A DNA stretch of 64,000 nucleotides. Source: Mercenaria mercenaria. Its lineage: Eukaryota; Mollusca; Bivalvia; Venerida; Veneridae. Under the pieces are notes generated by a model, which was not told the origin of the DNA, searched no databases, and saw only the letters and a program-made list of their open reading frames with translations. Shown one piece after another: positions 44,001 through 56,500 of this stretch (within the stretch, counting starts at the first letter, position 1; every line of letters begins with the position of its first letter). The position numbers were made by a program, and so were the translations under genes. The stretch spans positions 66,035,001-66,099,000 of the forward strand of contig NC_069366.1 of assembly GCF_021730395.1 (NCBI RefSeq), read 5' to 3'.

Positions 44001-44850
44001 ACAAGGTTTTTCTATTTTTAGACCTACTGACCTAGTTTTTGACCCTACGTGACCCAGTTTCGAACTTGACCTAGATATCATCAAGGTAAACATTCTGACC
44101 AATATTCATGAAGATCTCATGAAAAATATGGCCTCTAGAGAGGTCACAAGGTTTTTCTATTTTTAGACCTACTGACCTAGTTTTTGACCCTACGTGACCC
44201 AGTTTCGAACTTGACCTAGAAATCATCAAGCTGAACATTCTGACCAATATTCATGAAGATCTCATGAAAAATATGGCCTCTAGAGAGGTCACAAGGTTTT
44301 TCTATTTTTAGACCTACTGACCTAGTTTTTGATGGCACGTGACCCAGTTTCGAACTTGACCTAGATATCATCAAGGTGAACATTCTGACCAATTTTCATG
44401 AAGATCTTATGAAATATATGGCCTCTAGAGAGGTCACAAGGTTTTTCTATTTTTAGACCTACTGACCTAGTTTTTGATGGCACGTGACCCAGTTTCGAAC
44501 TTGACCTAGATATCATCAAGATGAACATTCTGACCAACTTTCATAAAGATCCCATGAAAAATGTGACCTCTAGAGTGGTCACAAGCAAAAGTTTACGGAC
44601 GCACGGACGGACGACGGACGACGGACACCGCGCGATCACAAAAGCTCACCTTGTCACTTTGTGACAGGTGAGCTAAAAAAGAATAGAGAGGACGATGTGG
44701 CTATCCGAAGGAAATCACACCTTCACGCATGTTTGAGTTTTATTGCATATTGTATTATATTGCAGGTATTGAAACCAGGTGACCGACTCCCATGAATTTA
44801 ATGATGTTGAAATAAATTTATGACACATTTTTAAAACCAAGATTTGCAAT
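41040..44850. mobile_element. Large foldback (inverted-repeat) element, interrupted by a satellite element
   Basis: The left arm runs from about 41060 to 42235. It contains a unit of about 345 bp repeated head-to-tail (starts ATTACAGACTAAAACTATAG at about 41578 and 41924). The right arm begins at about 42240 as the reverse complement: ACAAATGTAATATTTCGTTC near the centre, then the GAGATATGCTCACGTCGG region matching minus of 41325-41350, and GAAATCACACCTTCACGCAT near 44715 matching minus of 41160-41185. The right arm is split by the element at 42938-44680. No transposase frame is visible. The outer GCGCAAATAACC clusters flank both arms and may be its true ends. Confidence 0.8.
42938..44680 (+). 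repeat. Hairpin-ended satellite element, about 145-bp units, inserted in the foldback
   Basis: Starts AAGAGGACCATGATGGTCCT with a GGACCA/TGGTCC hairpin, then CGCTCACCT. About 11 units at 145-146 bp spacing follow, each with GACCTAGATATCATCAAGGT and GGCCTCTAGAGAGGTCACAA. It ends with a GGACGGACGACGGACG tract, GATCACAAAAGCTCACC and the hairpin TGTCACTTTGTGACA, then GGTGAGCTAAAA. The left flank continues the foldback arm and the right flank resumes it. Confidence 0.9.
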
Positions 44851-45334
44851 ATCAGTCTGTAATTGTTAAACAATATAAAAGTTAGCATGGTTTATGGCAG
44901 ATATGCATATTATCAGAGTAATTTCCAGATTTTCTATTAGGGCAGGATTGACATCCCGCACAGGCTACGGCGTTTAAAAGTTAAAAAAAGTATAAAAATA
45001 AATAAAAAAATACTTGTGTTATTAAATATACTTGGGATATTTTGTATCATTTTAACGTTTTTTAACACCTATGACAAATGACTCTTAATACCGTCGTCAT
45101 CATGAATTTATAGGCCATAAACTACCAGGGACGTGAGAATCTCATTGAAATTACCGCATAAATACGCTCATTTACTTAAAAAATGTTTTTCTTTTTCTTT
45201 ACAAATTCACACCTTTACGCGTGCCTGATCACCGTCAGTTTTACAATTTTATGTAAGCCTACAAGTCTAACACTCTAATGATATTCAATTTTATCGGGAG
45301 ATATCATCCATATGTTAAAATCGCAGACTCATTT

Positions 45335-45480
45335 ACCAAACGCGCAAGACAGTTGCCCTGCGCATATAAGAAATATATAAGGTTGCCCGATTTACAAATC
45401 GTTGCGCAGATAACAAATTGGTTATTTGCGCTGCGCGATTTACCAAATGCGCAGATTGGCTATATGCGCGTAACAATAAT
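45335..45480. repeat. Palindromic GCGCAAATAACCAAT cluster, right
   Basis: The counterpart of 40810-40970 in inverted layout: ACCAAACGCGCAAG, ACAAATCGTTGCGCAGATAA, TTGGTTATTTGCGCTGCGCG and GATTGGCTATATGCGCG. Confidence 0.8.
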
Positions 45481-47190
45481 ATGTTATTTTTTATTCAGCG
45501 TTTGTTTGTTGGTAGACTGACTAGTGAGGTATGCTTAGAGCCATTTGTATTTTATTTATTACAGGGTTATGTTATGAGGTACTTACGGTTTGGCCACTGG
45601 TTTGCACAAATCCAAGTACAGTTTATTACTGTATTTGCAACTCATTTGTATCAAGTAGCTGATTGTGGGTTTATAAAAAGCTATATGTGTGTAAGTCTCA
45701 AGAAGGAGGTTTGAAAATACGTAGTCTGTGCCGTAACTACATCGACGCACACCGAGGCAGCTGCCGCCTCGGTATTTTTTATTTTTTGTTGAGCAAATTA
45801 CAATTTTTTATATCTTTTAAGCCTAGAACTACCATCCATATTTGTTCTCCAATTACGCAGACTAATAATGTGTTTTTTTTTCAACTACGTTTTGTTGGGA
45901 TTTGGTAAGTCTAAAGCGGACCATCAAACCATAACCTCATTTTAACTGCTGTCCCAATACTTTTCGCACACATGCGTGTTCTCGAACCCCAACTCGGCTT
46001 GTACTCAAACTATGCAGACTAAAAGTGTAACCTTTTCAATCTGCTTTCCTGACTTGTTCATGTCTGAAATAGCTTAAAATGCAGAGTTTTGTCTTGGAGA
46101 ATTTCAAACGACAGCATGTCAATACATGCGATCAGCTGTTTAGACGGAATAGAAGCTATGACTAATCTTACACCACCACCTTGGGCAATACATGAAATAG
46201 ATATGATACACTTCCATTTCAAAATGAACAAATCGCACCATAGTTTAAAGACTCAAATAAGCTTCCATACGTAGTTCTGTTGTCTTTTTTTGTAGTGCTA
46301 GGTAAATTTCATATTGTGACTTCTTGTTGTTACCTGACGTCGACTGACCTACTAAATAAGATATGAGCTCTGCATTGGCGTAGTTAAAAGCACTGGCGTA
46401 CGTAGTTAAACTTCACCGAGAACATGAAGACATATTGTCCCACGGTGTATCGGAAATAAATGAAAAAAGTAAAACATTATCTGGTGTGCAATAAGAGCCA
46501 TGGTAGCGTTTGGCTTGGGGACTTCGCAAGTTATCGCGAGACTAAACATACATTCTGCAGACCAGTACAACTGGTAAAATGTGGTATGAACATGGATCTG
46601 TGTGACATAAGCCTTTAAAAAATTTTGTATACTAAAGTAATACTGAAGGCTCTTTATTACTCTATTGTATTATAAATGTTTTAGGGGGATTCCTTACAAG
46701 ACAATGTGCGTCATCTATTTTATTTTGTAATAATAGATCAAAGCATACCAAAGTGAAGAGCCCACACAAGATAAGATACGAACAAGTTGCCTTTTGAGCT
46801 ACATATGAGCACTAACTAAAAATTGCATTTATCGCTCAACCTGGTACACAGTTTAACCTCTGACCTCTGCTTGTGACTTTGACTTTAGAGTAGCGCTAAA
46901 TTGCAGTCTTATGAAAGCAATCATTTGCGCAAAGTAAGTCTAGAATTACTTAAATTATGTAAACTGTAACCTTATAGTCCGGACAAGATCAGACACACAT
47001 ACAAATATTCCGACTATGTTAAACTCACGACACAGATTTATTTTTCTCTTAAAAACAGTTGAAGTTTTTTTTTCATTATTGTTCGATGGTTTTTTCAGTG
47101 GATATCACCACTTTTGGCTACAGAACTATAAGGAGGTGGCGGGGTAAATAATAACTAAACCGACAAACTGCCTTATACTCCTACGATTCC
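45481..47190. other. Intergenic between the foldback and copy C
   Basis: No gene recognised. A GC hairpin, CCGAGGC-AGCTGCC-GCCTCGG, followed by a T-rich run lies at about 45751-45785. ATTAAA on minus at 47191-47196, 13 nt past the copy C stop, may be its poly(A) signal. Confidence 0.4.
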
Positions 47191-47208
47191 TTTAATTGAC
47201 ACTAAAGT

Positions 47209-47506
47209 CTACAAGGAATCTTCACCAGTCCCAACAAGCAATGTAATATCTATAGTCTTTTTCTCCCTAATCGTGTAGAACGACCACGAACAGAACTGAA
47301 CACATCCGATTATAAAAGGAAATAGACATAACAAATTGAACATAGCAGTGTTTAAGCTGCTGACGTTAGTAGCGCCCAGTTTTCCATCTTTGAGACGATC
47401 ATATCCATAAGAGTTTAGAATGCTGACAACTAACATTGGAGATAACGAAATAGCTGGTTTCACAACTAGAGCATTCATACCATAAACCATTGACGTCACC
47501 GGATGT
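47209..47506 (-). CDS. MFSD13A: Copy C exon 4 and stop
   Basis: After TATTTTCAG. Encodes the final helices with GCVQFCSWSFYTIREKK and ends VGTGEDSL. Confidence 0.92.
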
Positions 47507-50500
47507 CTGAAAATAAACAAAATCACACTACATGCAAGGTAATCGAGGATGACTATTATGCACACGAGAACAATGGCATTTACTTCTAGAAACTATAGCT
47601 GCTTTTGAGAAAAGCGCATGTCTCCCACAGCTGCCTAATCATCTAAATAGTAGTATATGAGTCAACCATTCACCAAGACCTCAACTGCCTTATCAGACTT
47701 TCAGTGCTTTGATTATCAAAAAACAAGTGTCAAGGGTCATAATTCCGAAGTGTCTGGGCCGATTTGGCTAGTTATCAAACCTTGCCGAGGACTTATTGGC
47801 AAACACATTTTGTTCAAGTTTGGTGAAGATCGGATGAGAAATGTTCGACTTAGAGTGAGGACAAGATTTGTGACAGACAGACACACAGACTGACTGACAC
47901 ACACACACACACACACAGACAGGAGTAAATCAATATGTCTCCCACACCACTGTGTGGTGGGAGACATAATTCCTCAAAGGTATAAGATGAAAACGAGGAA
48001 CAGAAATTATTTGCTCACTGTAAACAAAAGTTCAACTGTTCTGGTTCAATGTGACCTTGACCTTTGACCTATTAACCTCAAAATCAACAGGGGTCATCTG
48101 CTGGTCGTGATCAACCTCCCAATTAAGTTTCGTGATCCTAGGCCTAAGCGTTCTCAAGTTATCGTCCAGAAAGTGTTTAACTGTGCTGGGTCAATGTGAC
48201 CTTGCCCTTTGGCCTACTAAACTCAAATATATAGGACTTATCTACTAGTCATGACCAATCTCCCTATCAAGTTTCGTGATCCTAGGCCCAAGTGTTCTCA
48301 AGTAATCGTCTGGAAACGGTTTAACTGTTCCGGGTCGCTGTAACGATGACCTTTGACCTACTGACCTCAAAATCAATAGGGGTCTTCTGCTGTTCACGAA
48401 TAACCTGTCTATCAACTTTCATGATCCTTGGCATAAGAGTTCTTAAGTTATCGTCCGGTAACCGTTAAACTGTTCCTGGCCAATGTGACATTGAACTTTG
48501 ATCTCAAAATCAATAGGGGTCATCTGCTGGTCATGATCAACCTCCCAATCAATTTTCTTGATCCTATGCCCAAGCGTTCTTGAGTTATTGTCCAGAAACC
48601 GTTCTACTGTTCCTGGTCACTGTGACCTTGACCTTTGACCTACTGATCTCAAAATCAATTTTCTTGATCCTAGGCCCAAGCGGTCTTGAGTTATTGTCCA
48701 GAAACCGTTCAACTGTTCCTGGTCACTGTGACCTTGATCTTTGACCTACTGACCTCAAAATCAATACAGGTCATCAACTTTCATGATCCTAGGCCCACGT
48801 ATTCTTGACTTATCATCCGGAAATAGATTGGTCTACATACCGAACGACAGACCGACCGACCGACCGACAGACATCTGCAAAACAAAATATCCCTCCTTCT
48901 TCGAACGGGTCAAAATAATAAACAGAAGACTAGAAACTGATCGATTTATCTTGAAATCACGAATCACTGTGATAAATACATCGAACGCCCATACGAGATC
49001 TCATTTGGATGTCACGGGGTTTATATTTGAATGTCACGGGATTTAGTGAGATTAGTCTCTAAGCTAATAATAATAATAATAATAATAAGAATAATATAAA
49101 ATAAACTCTTTACTTTATGAAGGTTACTCATTACGGCATTAAGTCTCCCGCACTGAGTGTAAGCACGCATTGAACGTACCTAATTAAACCTATGTAAAAC
49201 CTAACCCTAACCTTTAGTCAGTATATTGAACACTCGTCGAAACTCATTAAGACAGTACACCATAAAACAACATAGAATACGTTGAAAATCTTATTTACAG
49301 TGTTTTGTGAGAATTTAAGATCTGTTTTTTTTTATTCTTTCAATGTCTACAGACAACTCTTAATACAGACGCAAAAACAGAACGTACGATAGCAGGGGGT
49401 TCTTTTGTTAAGTTAGTAACATTCCTTTATAAAAACTTATTTAAGTACAACGAATTCCATGTTACTTTAAGATCGAATGGAAGCCGGGAAAGATTGTCAA
49501 TTATATCTTCAATTATTTTATATCAGATAGATATAAAAGGTGAGATGGATGCATAGAGCGCTACCAAGCAAAATAATACAAGTTTCGATTTAATTATGTT
49601 CATTGGCGGTTATGAAAAATGTACAGCATATCTGTCAAGCCCCCCCGAACCCGGCGGACTCTTTTGTAACAGGTGTTTGTTGGATGTAACGTCAACCCGA
49701 CACAATTACAGGCCATCTGGCGACTTTCCAGCTTTTTATGGTGGATGAAGATTCCACGTGGACCCCTGGGTATTGTTTCACGCATGTGGGTAGAAACTCC
49801 GACCTTAGCAAGCCATCCTGACGACTTCCTCACATGAAAGAATTCAGAATTGTAAGGCTCAAGCGGTGAGGTGCAAGTGATTTTAAGTCAGCGACCTCCA
49901 TCACTTGGCCACGGATGCCCACAGGTAACTGTAAAATTGCTACATGAAAAACATCTACAAATAACTATATGGAAAAGTAAGTGAATTTACCTCCTTGTGT
50001 ATCGAGCTAGATCGTTATCAGCTATATCAGAAAGTGGAAGATTGAACAATGAGAATACACTGTCTGCCAAACAACTGAAATATACATGGGGAGATTGAAC
50101 AATGAAAATACACTGTCTGCCATACAACTGAAATTGACATGGGGAGATTGAACAATGAGAATACACTGTCTCCCATACAACTTTGTTTGTTTGTTTTGGT
50201 TTTTAACGCCGTTTTTCAACAGTATTTCAGTCATGTAACGGCGGGCAGTTAACGTAACCAGTGTTCCTGGATTCTGTACCAGTACAAACCTGTTCTCCGC
50301 AAGTAACTGCCAACTCCCCACATGAATCAGAGGTGGAGGACTAATGATTTCAGACACAATGTCGTTTATCAAATAGTCTAGGAGAACATACGCCCCGCCC
50401 GAGGATCGAACTCGCGACCCCGAGATCCGTAGACCAACGCTCTTACCTACTGAGCTAAGCGGGCGGGCTACAACTGAAATATACATGTAGCTTGTCAAGT

Positions 50501-53500
50501 GTTTGGTCACCAGGCTCTATACAAAGTATGCGCAATTCGTGTTCATGTTTAACTTGACAAGGCAGTCTGAAAGACAGCTAAATCCCCCGCCACTGCTATG
50601 GATAGTGAAAGGGTAAACCTTTGATTTTAGCTGTGACCTTGACCTTGAACTGACATGGCTGACTCATGAATTCTGCACGTCTTGATGAGGTGATCATTTG
50701 ACCAAAGTTTCATGAAAATCCTTCAAGGGGTTTAGGAGATACAGAGCTGAAACGTTTGACCTTCAGTTGTGACCTTGACCTTGAGTTGACATGGCTGACT
50801 CATGATTTCTTGATGAGGTGATCATTTGACCCAAGTTTGATGAAAATCCTTCAAGGGGTTAAGGAGATACAGAGTGGACACCAAACGGAAGGCTCAAACC
50901 TTCGACTCTTAGTTGTGACCTTGACCTTGAGCTGGCATGGTTGACTCTTAATTTCTGCACATCGTTCTGATGAGGTAATCATTTGATCCAAGTTTTATAA
51001 AATTCCTTCAAGGGGTTTAGGAGATATAGAGCGGACACGAAATGGAAGGCTCAAACATTTGACCTTCAGTTGTGACCTTGACCTTGAGCCGACATGGCTG
51101 ACTCATAAGTTCTGCACATCGCCTTGATGAGGTGATTGTTTGACCCAAGTTTGATGAAAATCCTTCAAGGGGTTTAGGAGATATAGAGCGGACACAAAAT
51201 GGAAGGCTCAAACCTTTGACCCTAAGTTGTGACCTTGACCTTGAGTCGGCATGACTGACTCATGGGTTCTGCACATCATCTTGATGAGGTGATCATTTGA
51301 CCCAAGTTTTATAAAATTCCTTCAAGGGGTTTAAGAGATATAGAGCGGACACAAAATGGAAGGCTCAAACCTTTGACCTTGAGTTGTGACCTTGACCTTG
51401 AGCCGGCATGGCTGACTCATGGGTTCTGCACATCGTCTTGATAAGGTGATCATTTGACCCAAGTTTTATAAAATTCCTTCAAGGGGTTAAGGAGATATAG
51501 AGCGGACACAAAATGGCAGGCTCAAACCTTTGACCTTGAGTTGTGACCTTGACATTGAACCGACAAGGCTAACTCATGGGTTTTGCACATCGTCTTGATG
51601 AGGTGATCATTTGACCCAAGTTTCATGAAAATCCTTCAAGGGGTTTAGGAGATATGGACCGGACACGATTTTGGTACGGACGGAAGGACGGACGCAGACT
51701 ATTCCTATAATCCCTCCGCCACGGCGGGAGATTAAAAATCGTTATCTAAAGTCACGGTCACTTTTCTCAATTATCAGATATTACAAATAGGAACAAATGG
51801 ACAAAATTCAGACCAAAGCCCACTTTACCTATTACAAGTACCAGTCCGACATTCCTTGAGAAATCCAAACAAGAGGGCCATGATGGCCCTATATCGCTCA
51901 CCTGAGTACCATTGCTCTTAATGATAAGATCAAGTTTTGACATAGATCACATAGGCATACACATTAAATATCATCAGGATAAATATTTTCTTGTAACAAT
52001 CCCTTTTGACCTATGGGTCACGTACTAGTCAGGGCCAATCTCCATACCAAGTTGAAGGATCCTGGGCTCAAATGTTGCATTTTTGTACTAGCATTACTAT
52101 TCCTTACCCTGGAAGAGTTAAATAACATTTAAAACCAATCTCATTAGATGCTGCTGAGGTATATTCATTTACATAAAATAAAGGGAGGTAATTTGTCATA
52201 AATTCAGTCAAAAGTTATCTAACCTGATTGTCCGAGTCCATCTGATGGCATAAATGACATTTCAAATCAGTATCTTCATTGGTTACTGAGATACACCCAT
52301 TTTAATTTGAAACAAAGGGAGGTAATTTGACATAAAATCAGTCCATAATTATCTACCCTGATTGTCTCAGTCCAACTAATGACAATAATGAAATTTCGAA
52401 TGAGTCCTATAAATACTTACTGAGATAAATCCATTTTATTAAAATCGGGAGAGGTAATCATGCATTGGTATACGCATGTAGAAGATACAGAGTACAAGCC
52501 TTTACAACAATATAGTAAAAGTAGAAATTTCTTACCATGGAAGACATAAATAACGTTTCAAACCAATCTCATTAGAAGCTGCTAGGTATATTCATTTACA
52601 TAAAAATAAAGGGAGGTAATTTGTCATGAAGTCAGTCAATATGTATCTTCAATGATTGTCCAAGTCGCTCTGATGGCATAAATGAAATTTCAGATCACTA
52701 CTTCATTAGTTACGGAGATATACCTAGTATTTTAATTTGAAAAAAATGGAGGTAATTTAACATAAAATCTGTCCATAGTTATCTACCTTGATTGTTTGAG
52801 TCCAACTAATGACAATAATGAAATTTCAAATAAGTACTATAAGTACGTACTGATATAAATCCATTTTGATTAAAATCAGAGGAGGTAATCAGATATAAAA
52901 TAACTCCAGAACCTATAATGATTGGATCTGACAGATTCATCATGGAATCCAATATTTATCGTTGTTGAAGATATTTTGCAAGTTTGTATGAAATCAAACC
53001 ATAAATGAAGTCTCTATATGGCTGCAAAAGCCAAAATAGCAAATTCTGGACCTTTAAGGGGCCATAACTCTTGAACCCAAGATGGGATCTAGCCAGTTTT
53101 CGAAAGGAACCGAGATATTATGCCAATACAAGTCGTGTGCAAGTTTGATTAAAGTTGGTTGCAAAATGTTGTCTCTATCGTGTTCACAAGCAAAAAATAG
53201 CAAAGTTTGGCCCTTTAAGGGACCATAACTCTTGAACCCATGATGGGATCTGGCCAGATTTCGAAACGAACCGAGATATTATGCCAATACAAGTTGTGTG
53301 CAAGTTTTATTAAAGTTGATTGCAAAATGTGATCTCTATCATGTTCACAAGCCAAAATGGCAAATTTGGCCCTTTAAGGGGCCATAACTCTAGAACCCAT
53401 GATGGGATCTGGGCAGATTTCGAAAGGAACCGAAATATTATGCCAATACAAGTTATGTGCAAGTTTTATTAAAGTTGATTGCAAAATGTTGTCTCTATCG

Positions 53501-56500
53501 TGTTCAAAAGACAAAAATAGCAAATTTTGGCCTTTTAAGGGGCCATAACTCTAGAACCCATGATGGGATCTCGCCAGTTTTCGAAAGGAACCGAGATATT
53601 ATGCCTATACATGTTGAGTGCAAGTTTAATTTTAAATCAAATACAAAATGTGGTCTCTATCGTGTTCACAAGGAAATTGTGTGCAGACGGACGGACGGAC
53701 GGACGACGGACGAAGGGCGATCACAAAAGCACACCCTGTCACTACGTGACAGATGAGCTAAAAATACAGCGTTTTAAATAATAAATCGTTTTTGTGCATT
53801 TCATGCTATTTAAATCTCAGACATGTAATGAATGTTCCACGAAGTGAACGTTTGCATCAGGTTATGTCAAAGTCTAACACCGAGATTATTGCTTTCAAAT
53901 GGTAAATTTTATAAAAGAGATCCAAAATGGGCCTAATTAAGTCGCTCATCTGAAGCAGACCTTGACCATCTGACCTTAGTTCTGACAACCAAGTTTGGCG
54001 AAAATTCTTTAAGAAGTTCTTAAAAATAAAACATATTTAAAGGGTCTGTGACCAAAAGTGTGTTACCATTAGAACAAACTTCAAGATAAGAAAGTATATG
54101 TGTAGCTCTGATATCCACTAGAATGGACAAAGCAGAACCACTTTAACAAATTTTGGAGAGGACCTTACGATGATGCCACAGACCAAGTTCATGAGAATCT
54201 GCTAAACTGTTATCGAGAGATTGGTTTTTCTATTTTTAGCTATAGTGGTCCTTAAAAGGGACCAAGTGTCCCAATCTGAACAAGTTTGGGAATGATCCTT
54301 AAAATGACTTTACAGACCAAGTGTGATGAAGATTCAGCCAGTGTATCAAGAGAAGATGTCTTTTAAATTTTGTTCCCCATTTTTAACTCTAGCAGCTCAT
54401 AAAAGGGCCCAACATTCACATCTGAACAAATTTTGGAGAGGACATTGTGATAGTAATTCTACAAACCAAGTAAAAGTTTGATGAAGATCCATCGAGTTAA
54501 TGAGAAGAGGTTATTGAAAGGTTATTTGTAGTTCTTGTGACCTTACTTGGATCCAAGCGTCCCCATTTGAACAGAATTGGTAGGAGACCTTATGATGATG
54601 CTATACACTAGGTTTGAGGCAGATTTATCAAGTGGTTCATCAGCAGAATTCGTTCAAAGGTATTTCTATTTTAACTATAGCGGTCCCTAAATAAGTTGGT
54701 AAAGGACTTCATAATGATGCTCCAGACCATATTTGATATAATTCATCAAGCCATTCACGAGAAGAAATCGTTTAAAGGTATTTCTATTTTCTATCTCCAC
54801 AGTCCCATATCGAATACAAGTGCCCCCAATTGAATGTGTTTAGTTGTGGACCTTATTTATAATGATGCTACGAATCAAATTTAATGGAGACCCATCAAGT
54901 GGTTGATGAGAAAAAGTCATTGAAAGGTATTTCTATTTTTAGCTCTAGTGGCTCCTAAAAGGTACAGTTACCTCAACAAAATCGGTAGAGGACCTTACAA
55001 TGATGATACAAACCAATTTTGACAAAGATCTAACAAGCGTTTCATGAAGAGGTAATTTAAAGGCATTTCTAGTATTGCTCTGGTAGCCCTAAGAGGGTCC
55101 AAGTGCCTCTTTTGAACAGATTTTGGAAAGGACCTTATAATGATGCTATTGACGAAGTTTTATGAAAATTCATCCAGCGGTTCATGAGAAGAAGTAAAAG
55201 GTATTTCTACTTTTAGCTCAAGTGGACCCTAAAGGGACAAATCGCCACCATTTGAAAAAAATAATAATTGGAGGACCTTATAATAATGCTACAAACCAGT
55301 TTGAGGAAGAGCCACCAATCGGTTAATGAGGAGTCTATTAAAGGTATTTTCATTTTTTGGCCCTATTGGCCCTCTGAAATGGACTGACTGTCCCCATTTG
55401 TTAAAAATTGGGAGAGGACCTTGTAATAATGCAACAGCCCAGGTTTGATGAAGATCCATCAAGCGGTTCACGAGACGAAGGCATTTTAATGTATTTCTAA
55501 TTTTAGCTCCAGTGGGCCCTTATAGGGACCAAGTGCCCCCATTTGTAATTTACCTGTCTAGCACCATAAAGACATCAGACAACATTGACTGGTCCAATAT
55601 AGTATTTTACATTTATAACACTATAAAGAACATCGGACACCAGTGATTGATTGGTCCAGTCATATAGTATCATAGCATAAAGGGCAGCAAGCACTAGTGG
55701 TCCATCGGTCCAGTCATGTAGTATCTTAGCATAAAGGGCAGCAAGCACTAGTGGTCCATCGGTCCAGTCATGTAGTATCTTACCTATCTAGCAGGATAAA
55801 GAAAATCAGACACCAGTGGTTGACTTATCCAGTCATTAAGTATCTTACCTGACTAGCGCCATAAAGGCCATTGAACACCATGCAGTGGTTGATTGCTCCA
55901 GTCATACAGTGTCTTACCTATCTAGCACAATAAAAACATTAGACACAAGTTATTTATGAAACATATCATTTATTTTTTACCTATTTAACACCATAAAGAA
56001 CATTAGACACCAGTGACCGATTGATCCAGTCCTAGGGTATTTTACCCGTCTAGCCCAATGAAAAACATTAGACAGCAATGACTGATTGATTCAGTCATAC
56101 AGTATCTTACCTCTCTAGCACCTTAAAGGCCATCAGACACTAGTGATCGATTGATCATACCATATAGTATCTTACACCATAATAAACACTAAGCACCATA
56201 CATTGATTTATCCAATAATATTGTGTCCTACCTGTCTATCAGCATAAAGAACATCACACACCAGTGGTTGATTGGTCCAGTCATATAGTATATCAATCCA
56301 TATGCAATCATGAAGATTTGGCTGTAACGTATCACCTTGTAATATCCAAATCTGCCAACTATACCAGTACCAAATATCACTACCAACTGTAAGAAATATA
56401 AAAATCCGAGTATACAAAGTTTCATTTATGTGGTCCGACTTCAATGCAAGAAACAAAATTACCTAGCTAAGGATACCATGATAAAAAGAACATACATGTA

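Noticed and set aside
42938-44680. CRISPR array
   Set aside because: The 145-bp units are contiguous satellites with no unique spacers between short direct repeats.
45751-45785. Rho-independent terminator (GC hairpin plus T-run)
   Set aside because: The genes are clearly eukaryotic with introns, so this is a chance hairpin or repeat piece.
50022-50510. 162-codon minus frame covering copy C exon 3 and a SINE
   Set aside because: It reads through the triplicated exon edge and the SINE; the true exon is the 84 nt at 49991-50074.
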